From NCBI GenBank assembly GCA_024641725.1, contig JAHECM010000183.1, forward strand, positions 1 through 17,260: a stretch of 17,260 nucleotides of DNA. The letters are read 5' to 3'. Shown here piece by piece: positions 8,158-17,260 of the stretch. Made by a program: the position numbers and the translations under genes. This DNA comes from Limnohabitans sp. GTDB lineage: Bacteria; Pseudomonadota; Gammaproteobacteria; Burkholderiales; Burkholderiaceae_C. How positions within the stretch are numbered: position 1 is the first letter of the stretch; each line of letters opens with the position of its first letter. The notes under the pieces were generated by a model. That model was not told where the DNA came from, ran no database searches, and saw nothing but the letters and a program-made list of their open reading frames with translations.

Positions 8158-8167
8158 AGCTGGCGGC

Positions 8168-8914
8168 TCAGGCCGGCAACAACAAATCGTTTTGCAGTTG
8201 CGCCAAGTCACTGGCGCTCAGGCCGATGGGCCCGCGCAAATAGGCGTCCATGCCGCCATGGCCTTGGTCCACCTCAGACAGGGCTGCCGCCAAAAACTCC
8301 GGCTGCACCTGCCACAACACATTGCGCACCGCCGTGGGCAAGACGCCCTCTTGCGTGTGGGTGCGCTGGTAGAGCGCGTTGGTCAGCAAGTAGTCGTGCA
8401 AGATGGTGGCGCGGTCCACTTTGAGGGCCGACAACAGCAAGGTGGCGGCAAAGCCGGTGCGGTCTTTGCCTGCCGTGCAATGGAACACTTGCGGCGTTCG
8501 GTGCGTGAGCAATTGCCTGAAAAACTGACCAAATGCGGCCGAGTTGTGGTTCACAAAATCGCGGTAGGTTTCGCACATCAGGACCACCGCGTCATCGTGG
8601 CTGGGCACCACGCCTTGGTCCAGCAGTTCTTTGACTTTGCGCACCACCGTGGGCTCAATGCTCAAGGCAATGTTTTGCACGCCAGCCACCGCATAGGGCG
8701 TGGCCGCCCGCTCATCCACCCCCCGAAAATCCATGCTGTGGCTCAGCCCCCAGCCCTGCAACAAGGCCACATCGGCGACGCTCAAACCTGCCAAATGGTC
8801 CGAACGAAACACCCGCCCATGCCGCACCCGGCGGCCGTCTGTCGTCGCATATCCCCCCAGATCGCGGAAATTGGAGGCCCCTTGGAGCAAGGCGGTACGG
8901 GTTTGGGGGTTCAT
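8168..8914 (-). CDS. Tyrosine/lipid phosphatase of the PtpB/LipA type
   Basis: Starting at ATG 8914 the protein has 248 residues. The signature loop is HCTAGKDRTGF with nucleophile C146, Asp 151 and Arg 152; the CxxGKDR form is that of mycobacterial PtpB and Listeria LipA, which act on phosphotyrosine, phosphoserine/threonine or phosphoinositides. The N-terminal NFRDLGGY and GRVFRSDHL are further hallmarks of this family. The frame is open further upstream, to 9169, but that extension is low-complexity and has no family motifs. ATG 8947 is a possible alternative start; neither has a strong Shine-Dalgarno. No signal peptide is seen from 8914. It diverges from the hydrolase gene at 9096 and converges on the hydratase. 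Its substrate here is unknown. Confidence 0.85.
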   Translation of the reverse strand: MNPQTRTALLQGASNFRDLGGYATTDGRRVRHGRVFRSDHLAGLSVADVALLQGWGLSHSMDFRGVDERAATPYAVAGVQNIALSIEPTVVRKVKELLDQGVVPSHDDAVVLMCETYRDFVNHNSAAFGQFFRQLLTHRTPQVFHCTAGKDRTGFAATLLLSALKVDRATILHDYLLTNALYQRTHTQEGVLPTAVRNVLWQVQPEFLAAALSEVDQGHGGMDAYLRGPIGLSASDLAQLQNDLLLPA

Positions 8915-9095
8915 GCCTGAGTTGGAGTCGGGGTGTTGGGTTCGCATGATTTTGGCGGCGTGTGCCTCAGCTGACAGTCTCTTTGGCGTCCGTACCCAAG
9001 GGCAATCCCTAGCGTGATTCGCTTGGGGTGTGGCCAAAATGGCCGGATGCGCCCGCGCCGTGGGTGTGCTTACTCCACAAAAAAGGGGTCCCCCG

Positions 9096-10154
9096 ATGAA
9101 GCAGACTTTTCGCCGTTGTTTGGGCTTGGCTTTGGCACTGATGGCGGGCTTGTTGCAAGCACAGCCCACGCCGCAGTCGGGCGTTTGGGTGGCCAGCGAG
9201 TTTCGTTTTCACACGGGCGAGGTCATCAAAGACATGAAGCTGGGCTACACCACCTTGGGTGACCCCAGCAAAGAAGCGGTGGTGATCTTGCACGGCACCA
9301 CGGGCACGGGCGCTGGCATGTTGGCGCCCGGTTTTGGGGGTGAGCTGTTTGGGCCGGGGCAGGCGCTGGACGCGAGCAAGTACTTCATCATCCTGCCCGA
9401 TGCCATCGGAACCGGCCGATCCAGCAAACCGTCAGACGGCCTGCGCGCCAAATTTCCCCGCTACAACTACGACGACATGGTGCTCGCGCAACACCGCTTG
9501 CTGACCGAGGGTTTGGGGGTCAAGCATGTCCGCATGATTTTGGGCAACTCCATGGGCGGCATGCACGTTTGGCTGTGGGGGGTTCAGTACCCCGGCTTCA
9601 TGGACACGCTGGTGCCGATGGCGTCCATGCCCAGTGAAATGTCGGGGCGCAACTGGATGATGCGTCGCCTGGTCATTGACTCGATTCGCAACGACCCATT
9701 GTGGAAAGACGGCAATTACGCCGAGCAACCCCCCAGCTGGCAGTTTGCCTCGGTGTTCTATTCGATGGCCACCAATGGCGGACACCAGGCGCTGCAAAAG
9801 CTGGCCCCGACCCGGCAGAGCGCAGACGCCTTGTTGGACCAGCGCCTGAAAGCCAAGATGGCCGGCGACGCCAATGACCACCTCTACCAATGGGACGCCT
9901 CGCGCGACTACAACCCCTTGGGCCAGATCGACAAAATCCGGGCTACCGTGCTGGCCATCAATTCGGCAGACGATGAGCGCAACCCGCCCGAGCTGGGTGT
10001 GATGGAAAAGGCCTTGCCTCGCATGCCACGCGCTCGCTTGTTGTTGATCCCCGGCAGCGACCAAACCGCAGGCCATGGCACGACCGGGCAAGCCAAGTGG
10101 TGGAAAAAAGAAGTGGGCGAATTGATTCAGACCGCGCCGCGCAATCAGCAGTGA
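9096..10154 (+). CDS. Exported alpha/beta hydrolase, MetX (homoserine O-acetyltransferase)-like
   Basis: From ATG 9096 (Shine-Dalgarno AGGGG, 9084-9088) the protein has 352 residues. It begins with a signal peptide, FRR then a LGLALALMAGLLQA hydrophobic core, with likely cleavage after Ala22. The mature part is an alpha/beta hydrolase: oxyanion region HGTTGTGAG, DAIGTGRSSKPSDGLRAKFPRYNYDDMV as in MetX relatives, nucleophile elbow GNSMGG with S152, a late acidic segment NSADDERNP, and the His in GHGT. Export to the periplasm argues against a role in methionine biosynthesis, despite metH nearby; esterase or acyltransferase activity on an outside substrate is more likely. The frame is open from 9030, but the extra 22 residues precede the signal peptide and lack support. 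The next gene starts 44 bases later. Confidence 0.87.
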   Translation: MKQTFRRCLGLALALMAGLLQAQPTPQSGVWVASEFRFHTGEVIKDMKLGYTTLGDPSKEAVVILHGTTGTGAGMLAPGFGGELFGPGQALDASKYFIILPDAIGTGRSSKPSDGLRAKFPRYNYDDMVLAQHRLLTEGLGVKHVRMILGNSMGGMHVWLWGVQYPGFMDTLVPMASMPSEMSGRNWMMRRLVIDSIRNDPLWKDGNYAEQPPSWQFASVFYSMATNGGHQALQKLAPTRQSADALLDQRLKAKMAGDANDHLYQWDASRDYNPLGQIDKIRATVLAINSADDERNPPELGVMEKALPRMPRARLLLIPGSDQTAGHGTTGQAKWWKKEVGELIQTAPRNQQ

Positions 10155-10198
10155 AGCAATGCAGCAGTGAAGCCGCACAGATCTCCAGAAAGTCAAAC

Positions 10199-12295
10199 AT
10201 GAAACATTTGCAACGTGGCCTGCTGGGCCTGAGTGTGTTGGCCGTCGCCTGCCTGGCGCAAGCACGCGTGACGCGCATCGTGGTCGACGAAGTCAAAGCC
10301 CTGCCCGTCAGCGCGTCGGGCGTGGCCTACGAGCAGGTGGCCGGTCGCGCATTTGGCGAGATCAACCCCCAGTTGCCGGGCAATGCTTTGATCCAGGACA
10401 TCGCGCTGGCCAAAGACGCGGACGGCCAAGTGCGGTACACCGCCTCGTTTTTGATCACCAAACCGGTGGACATGCAAAAAGCCAGTGGCTTGATGTGGCA
10501 CGAAGTGCCCAATCGCGGGCGTGTGTTTCCGATGGCCGCGCAAGAAATGGCCTTGGGCGACGTGGCGATCAACAGCGCTTGGCAAGGGGACAACGCCGGC
10601 GCGACCGTGGTGCGCCCGCTTGCGTCGGTCGCGGGCATGCAGTTTTTGAAAGTGCCTCAAGCCAAGAACCTCGACGGCACCCCGGTCACGGGCCAGGTGT
10701 TTGCCCGCATCGTCAACCGATCAGGCCCGCAGTCGCAGCCCTTGATGGTTCAGACCAACCCGGTGCCCTACCAGCCGCAGAGTTTGGACACCCGCCAGGC
10801 CACGCTGGTGTCACGCGGTGCAGAAACCATGCAAGGCGTGGCGCTGGACGAGAAAACCATCGCCTCCAGCGATTGGGCCTGGGCCCGGTGTGACGCCCAA
10901 AACCCCTTCCCTGGGGTGCCCGATCCGACACAGATTTGTTTGAAGCAAGGCTTTGATGCCCAGCGGCTGTACCAAGTGGTTTTCACAGCGGCCGATCCGC
11001 ACGTTTTGGGCGTGGGCTTTGCGGCTTGGCGCGATGTGGGGCAGTTTTTCAAAACCGCCGCCAAAGACGATGTGGGAACGCCCAACCCGCTGGCAGGCGC
11101 GATGCGCCACAGCATTGGCCGGGGTGTCTCGCAGTCGGGTAATTTTTTGCGCGGCTGGTTGCACCTGGGTTTCAACCAGGCCGAGAACGGCCAGCAGGTG
11201 CACGACGGCTTGTGGCCCATCATTGCGGGGCGTCGGATCGCGCTGAATTTCCGCTGGGCGCAGCCTGACGGCGTGCTGGAGCTGTACCAAGCGGGCAGCG
11301 AGGGCCCGCAGTGGTGGTTGCCGCATCCGGACCCGGTGCGGGGCCTGCCCGCCGCAGGCATTTTGGACCGCTGCACGGCCAGCAAGACCTGCCCCAAAAT
11401 CGTCGAGCATTTTGGCTCTGCCGAAGTTTGGGCACTCAAGCTGACCCCTGAATGGGTGGGCACAGACGGTAAGCAGGACTTGCCTTTGCCGGCCAACGTG
11501 CGCCGTTACTACATTGCCAGCAGCAACCACGGCGGCGGCGCTGGTGGTTTCAACACCAGTGTGCCCGGTGCAGGCCTGCCCACCACCGGGCCCATGTGCC
11601 CCGGCAACAATTTTGGGCAAGGCGTCTTGCCGGCCAACCCGGTGCCACACACCCATACGGTGAACGCGCTGCGTGTGCATTTTCGCAACTGGGTCATGAA
11701 AGACATGGCCCCCCCACCGAGCCGATACCCCACGCTGGCCGCTGGCCAATTGGCCCCCGCCAACAAGCAGGCGCTGGCTTACCCGGCCTTGCCAGGCCTG
11801 AGAGCCAGCTTGCCCGAGTCCGACTTCATCATGGCCGTGCTCGACTACGACTGGGGCCCGCAGTTCAAGGCCTTGGATGTCTCGGGTGTGCCGAGCCTGG
11901 CGCCACCACCCATCAAACAAGTGTTGCCCATGTGGGCACCCAAGGTGGACGCCGATGGCAACGAGTTGGGCGGCGTGCCCGTGGTCTTGCTGGACGCGCC
12001 TTTGGGCACTTATTTGGGCTGGAACGTGACGGCCGACGGCAAGCTGCCTTTCCACAAAGGCCAAATCTGCAACTACGTGGGCGGCATGGTGCCTTTTGCC
12101 AAAACCGCGCAAGAGCGGCAGGCCAACAACGATGTGCGCTTGTCGCTCCAAGAGCGCTACGGCTCACACGACGGCTATGTCAACGCGGTCCAAAAAGCCG
12201 CCGACCGTGCGGTCAAAGAAGGGTTCTTGCTGCCAGAAGACGCGCAAATGCTGGTCAAGGATGCGGCGGCCAGTGCGGTGCTGAAGGGGCAGTAA
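10199..12295 (+). CDS. Exported alpha/beta hydrolase-domain protein (Abhydrolase_10-like)
   Basis: From ATG 10199 the product has 698 residues. It has a signal peptide (KHLQRGLLGLSVLAVACLAQA, cut after about residue 22; Cys18 gives only a weak lipobox). The rest matches the large bacterial alpha/beta hydrolase-domain family by its GRGVSQSGNFLRGWLHLGFN segment, with probable nucleophile S311, the block following it (DGLWPIIAGRR), and the closing RYGSHDGYVNAV, whose His likely completes the triad, before GFLLPEDA. Members are uncharacterised or act as esterases. Start choice: the frame is open from 10097, but that overlaps the previous gene and delays the signal peptide by 34 residues. It likely shares a transcript with the hydrolase at 9096. 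The stop codon overlaps the -10-like box upstream of the riboswitch. Confidence 0.85.
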   Translation: MKHLQRGLLGLSVLAVACLAQARVTRIVVDEVKALPVSASGVAYEQVAGRAFGEINPQLPGNALIQDIALAKDADGQVRYTASFLITKPVDMQKASGLMWHEVPNRGRVFPMAAQEMALGDVAINSAWQGDNAGATVVRPLASVAGMQFLKVPQAKNLDGTPVTGQVFARIVNRSGPQSQPLMVQTNPVPYQPQSLDTRQATLVSRGAETMQGVALDEKTIASSDWAWARCDAQNPFPGVPDPTQICLKQGFDAQRLYQVVFTAADPHVLGVGFAAWRDVGQFFKTAAKDDVGTPNPLAGAMRHSIGRGVSQSGNFLRGWLHLGFNQAENGQQVHDGLWPIIAGRRIALNFRWAQPDGVLELYQAGSEGPQWWLPHPDPVRGLPAAGILDRCTASKTCPKIVEHFGSAEVWALKLTPEWVGTDGKQDLPLPANVRRYYIASSNHGGGAGGFNTSVPGAGLPTTGPMCPGNNFGQGVLPANPVPHTHTVNALRVHFRNWVMKDMAPPPSRYPTLAAGQLAPANKQALAYPALPGLRASLPESDFIMAVLDYDWGPQFKALDVSGVPSLAPPPIKQVLPMWAPKVDADGNELGGVPVVLLDAPLGTYLGWNVTADGKLPFHKGQICNYVGGMVPFAKTAQERQANNDVRLSLQERYGSHDGYVNAVQKAADRAVKEGFLLPEDAQMLVKDAAASAVLKGQ

Positions 12296-12298
12296 AAT
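12293..12298 (+). promoter_or_regulatory. Candidate -10 box for the SAH riboswitch-metH transcript
   Basis: TAAAAT at 12293-12298 overlaps the TAA stop codon of the preceding hydrolase and lies nine bases before the first riboswitch helix. A transcript starting near 12305 would contain the complete aptamer. A convincing -35 box was not found at the expected distance, so this is tentative. Confidence 0.45.
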
Positions 12299-12306
12299 AT
12301 TGCCTT

Positions 12307-12396
12307 CCCCAAGGAGCGTTGCAGCCCGCCGCCTTTCAGGCGCAGCAGGTCAGGCTTGGGGCCTTCAATTCCTGATTGTTTTGCACAACGACGCTC
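12307..12396 (+). ncRNA. S-adenosylhomocysteine (SAH) riboswitch aptamer
   Basis: Helix P1 pairs CCCCAAG (12307-12313) with CTTGGGG (12355-12361). Inside it is the hairpin CGCCT/AGGCG (12330-12334 with 12338-12342). The conserved segments AGGAGCGTTGCA, GGTCAGGCTTGG and CAACGACGCTCAC match the SAH riboswitch consensus as I know it. The pseudoknot pairs GAGCGT (12314-12319) with ACGCTC (12391-12396). A small optional stem CAAT/ATTG (12366-12369 with 12375-12378) lies between. This class occurs mainly in beta- and gammaproteobacteria upstream of ahcY, metH or metF and switches genes on when SAH rises. Its place directly before metH fits exactly. Confidence 0.93.
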
Positions 12397-12417
12397 ACCT
12401 GTAAGCCCAAGGTGAGC
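12393..12417 (+). promoter_or_regulatory. Expression platform of the SAH riboswitch: Shine-Dalgarno-sequestering hairpin
   Basis: GCTCACCT (12393-12400) pairs with AGGTGAGC (12410-12417) around a 9-base loop. The right arm contains the Shine-Dalgarno AAGGTGAG (12409-12416) for GTG 12420. The left arm shares bases 12393-12396 with the pseudoknot strand, so the two pairings exclude each other. Without SAH the hairpin should hide the ribosome site; with SAH the pseudoknot should free it. This is a translational ON switch, as expected for the class. Confidence 0.8.
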
Positions 12418-12419
12418 CC

Positions 12420-15170
<2,751 letters not shown>

Positions 15171-16405
15171 TGACCGGCGGCCTGAGTGCGATGGCTTGCG
15201 CCGCCCAAAGCGCCGCCATGCCCAGCAGGCTGGCACACAGCATCCACCAAAGGCCATGCGTGTAGCCGTGATGGGGTGACCACAGCACGCCCAATATGAG
15301 GGGTGCCGCTGCGCGTGCCAGGGCCACGGGCAGGCCCAGCACGCCATTGAGCTGGCCCACATGGGCGGCGCTCACGTATTGCGCCATGGCGGTGCCTTTG
15401 ACGATGGTGTTCAGGCCATTGCCCAGCCCAAAAAACACCACAAAAACCAAGGCAGCGCCCGGTGTGATGCCGCCCACCAGCAAAGCCAGCAAGCCCAAAG
15501 GGATCAGGCTGGGAATCCAGCGGTTGGCGGTGTGCACGTTCCAGTGGCGCTCGAACACAAACAACACCCACCGTCCAAGCACCTGGATCACCCCGATGGC
15601 TGCCGGAATGGCCACCATCCAGGCGGGCGAGAGGCCCGCCTCTTGCAGCAAGTTGATCATGTGCGCTGGCAAGGCCGAGGTGACCGACATCATGAGCACC
15701 ATGAACAGGGCCAACAGCCAAAAGGGGGCTTTCAGGTGGGGGCGTACCGATGGCGTCATGGCCCTTGTGTCTGGCGCCGTATGAAGGCTCGCGTGGTGTG
15801 GTCTTGGCTGAGCCCCTTGCAGCAGCCAGGTGTGCAGCGGCGCGCACAGCAACAGCTGGATCGCGGCCAAGGCCCACAAGGCGTGTCGCCAACCCCAACG
15901 CTCGATCCAGTCATTGGACAGTGGAATGAACACGGTGCTGGCCAGTCCGCCCAAAAAGGTGAGGAGGATGATGGCGCGTCGGAAATCCTGCGGAAAGCGC
16001 CGCGTCACCACGGCAAACGCCGGGGTGTAGAGTGTGGCGGCCATGCCCAGCCCCAACCACACCCAGACCGCATAAAAGGCCCACACCGACGCCACAAAAC
16101 TGTGCGCCAGCAAACCGGTGCCAACCCACAGCGAGCCCAGCGCCATGACGGCCCGCTCGTGCCCTCGGTCAATCCAACGACCCACCCACCAAGCCCCAGC
16201 GCCTTCGGCCAGCAAGGCCAGGCTGAAGCCCAAAGAGGACGCCGCTCGGGTCATGCCCAGCTCCGATTCCAGCGGGGCCATCAACAAAGAGAAGGTGTAA
16301 AAAACACTGCCCCAGGTGATGAGCTGGGGCAGCGAGAGCCACCCGCTGAAGGTGGCCAAATGGTGGGCGGGGTGCTTGGGGTGCAAGGGTGGCAATGTGC
16401 GCATG

Positions 16406-16428
16406 GCGGATGCTGCAAAGCATGCCGC
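16406..16428 (-). promoter_or_regulatory. Hairpin immediately upstream of the MFS start codon
   Basis: On the minus strand GCGG(C)ATGCT pairs with AGCATCCGC around a TTGC loop: nine base pairs with one bulged base. The base of the stem lies one nucleotide from ATG 16404, where a Shine-Dalgarno would be expected. It could limit translation or act as a terminator for the gene upstream, although no U-tract follows. Confidence 0.35.
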
Positions 16429-16474
16429 AAGTCAGGCCGCCGGTCTGTCGCCTCGGCGCTGGGCGCTGATCGCC

Positions 16475-16834
16475 TCAGCGGTAGCCGGGTTGCACCAACT
16501 GCCAGCCTTCGGGGCAGTAAGGGGTGTTGGGGTAGTACTGGCCCGCCGACCCGCAGTAGTAAGCCGAGCCTGCGGCCGGCTGCACAGGCTGCGGTGGGTA
16601 ATACGTCACGGGTGGGGCGGTGTAGGTGACGGTGGGCTGTGCAGCGGCACTCCAAACGGCACCGGCCACGCCCAAGGCGATCAGGGGCGCAACCCAGTTG
16701 CCGCCCGAGCGGTACCCGTGACCGCCGCCGTAACGCTGGCCCTGCCAGCCATGGTGGCCGCCGTCGGCCAAGGCTGGCCCGCTCGCACTGGCCACCATCA
16801 GGACCAGGCCAAGGGTTCGCAGAATTTTTTTCAT
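16475..16834 (-). CDS. Small exported Gly/His- and Tyr/Pro-rich protein
   Basis: The 119-residue protein has a clear signal peptide, KKILRTLGLVLMVASASGPALA, cut after about residue 23. After it comes a Gly/His/Arg stretch (24-45), a hydrophobic segment VAPLIALGVAGAVWSAAA (48-65), a Tyr/Pro-rich linker (66-88), and an end YYCGSAGQYYPNTPYCPEGW with two cysteines (C94, C107) that could form a disulfide in the periplasm. Many proteobacterial envelope proteins of unknown function end in this YYC...YYP...C..GW pattern. The hydrophobic segment suggests membrane association. ATG 16834 has an AGAGG Shine-Dalgarno. The gene stands between comM and the MFS gene, 70 bases from the latter. I recognise no specific function. 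Confidence 0.75.
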   Translation of the reverse strand: MKKILRTLGLVLMVASASGPALADGGHHGWQGQRYGGGHGYRSGGNWVAPLIALGVAGAVWSAAAQPTVTYTAPPVTYYPPQPVQPAAGSAYYCGSAGQYYPNTPYCPEGWQLVQPGYR

Positions 16835-16864
16835 GGGGAGCCTCTTTGTCAGGGTTGTGGGTGT

Positions 16865-16892
16865 TCAACGGGGTGCGACATCACCCCGTTGA
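16865..16892 (-). terminator. Perfect 11-bp hairpin between comM and the small exported protein
   Basis: TCAACGGGGTG (16865-16875) and CACCCCGTTGA (16882-16892) pair perfectly around a 6-base loop. It lies 54 bases past the comM stop and 30 bases before the next start on the minus strand, a place for a terminator. No U-tract follows, so it may instead be an attenuating structure or a protein-binding palindrome. Confidence 0.45.
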
Positions 16893-16946
16893 CGCGATGG
16901 GCCCCAAGTGCCCTTGGCTTGTAACAAGCCGTTGCACCCGCGCCCC

Positions 16947-17260
16947 TCACCGCTCTTGCAGCACCCGCCGGTACTGCACCGCCTCGGCCACATGGGCCGG
17001 GCCAATGGTCTCGCTGCCAGCCAAGTCGGCGATGGTGCGGGCCACTTTGAGCGCGCGGTGCGTGCCGCGCCCGCTCCAGCCCAATTTGGCGGCGGCTTTG
17101 TGCAGCAAGGCGGTGGCGGTGGGTTCCAGGCGGGCTTGTTCGTCGATGGCCTGGCCTTGCAGGGCGTGGTTGGTGCAGCCTTGGCGCTGCAAGGCGCGCT
17201 CGCGGGCCGCGTGGCTGCGCTCGGCGATGGCCGCCGTGCTTTCGCCCTGCGGGGCACTCA
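16947..17260 (-). CDS. comM: ComM/YifB-family Mg-chelatase-like AAA ATPase, C-terminal fragment
   Basis: The frame enters from the right edge (first full codon at 17258) and stops at 16947-16949, giving 103 residues. It reads LGWSGRGTHRALKVARTIADLAGSETIGPAHVAEAVQYRR, the conserved C-terminal helical domain of ComM/YifB proteins. In naturally transformable species ComM is a hexameric helicase that aids branch migration during integration of DNA; its role in others is unclear. The ATPase core is outside the window. A magnesium-chelatase ChlI subunit is a less likely alternative, because the RxHRxLKVARTIADL...AEAIQYR ending is typical of ComM. Confidence 0.9.
   Translation of the reverse strand, partial: SAPQGESTAAIAERSHAARERALQRQGCTNHALQGQAIDEQARLEPTATALLHKAAAKLGWSGRGTHRALKVARTIADLAGSETIGPAHVAEAVQYRRVLQER

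Noticed and set aside
9032..9044. GGCCA-AAA-TGGCC inverted repeat in the gap between the phosphatase and hydrolase genes.
   Set aside because: Only five bases per arm in GC-rich DNA; not distinguishable from chance and no promoter boxes were found around it.
9030..9095. Longer start for the MetX-like hydrolase.
   Set aside because: The 22 extra residues come before a clear signal peptide, and ATG 9096 has an AGGGG Shine-Dalgarno at proper spacing.
10097..10198. Longer start for the 698-residue hydrolase.
   Set aside because: It would overlap the previous gene by 58 bases and place 34 polar residues before the signal peptide.
10811..12151. A 446-codon minus-strand frame opposite the large exported hydrolase.
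   Set aside because: Same cause; composition is Gln/His/Val-rich and lacks recognisable domains, while the plus-strand product carries family motifs and a signal peptide.

Overview
The window looks like chromosomal DNA of a betaproteobacterium of the order Burkholderiales, most likely Comamonadaceae-like. This is inferred from the high-GC coding bias, the split methionine synthase, the S-adenosylhomocysteine (SAH) riboswitch and the general protein character. No rRNA, tRNA, CRISPR array, transposase or phage gene was seen.

Layout. Positions 1-147 hold the C-terminal end of 4-hydroxyphenylpyruvate dioxygenase. Next comes a compact ParD/ParE-like toxin-antitoxin pair (233-865) with a readable promoter and a perfect 11-bp operator palindrome. 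recQ (872-2794, minus) converges on the toxin gene. recQ and queC (2984-3703, plus) diverge from a 189-bp spacer that carries two interleaved inverted repeats, one of them a long G-rich pair with G-quadruplex spacing on each strand. queC is followed by the homocysteine-binding part of methionine synthase (3737-4783).

The middle of the window separates that first part of methionine synthase from the rest. It holds a beta-oxidation-type trio (acyl-CoA dehydrogenase, thiolase, enoyl-CoA hydratase/isomerase, 4894-8127), a PtpB/LipA-like phosphatase on the minus strand (8168-8914), and two alpha/beta hydrolases with signal peptides (9096-10154 and 10199-12295). The folate-, cobalamin- and activation-domain part of methionine synthase then begins at 12420, directly behind a SAH riboswitch. 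The switch's pseudoknot strand and its Shine-Dalgarno-sequestering hairpin can both be read in the sequence.

The right end holds, all on the minus strand, an MFS transporter (15133-16404) whose 3' end overlaps metH by 38 bp, a small secreted Gly/Tyr/Pro-rich protein (16475-16834), and the C-terminal end of a ComM/YifB-type AAA protein running off the window.

How the genes work together. The two MetH pieces should act as one cobalamin-dependent methionine synthase. Only the second is visibly under SAH control, which would tie methionine and SAM regeneration to SAH accumulation. The trio could degrade an acyl-CoA, possibly from acids released by the two exported hydrolases, but that link rests on gene order alone. 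The most notable items are the split, interrupted metH with its riboswitch and the interleaved repeats between recQ and queC. I did not find a clearly new multi-gene system.
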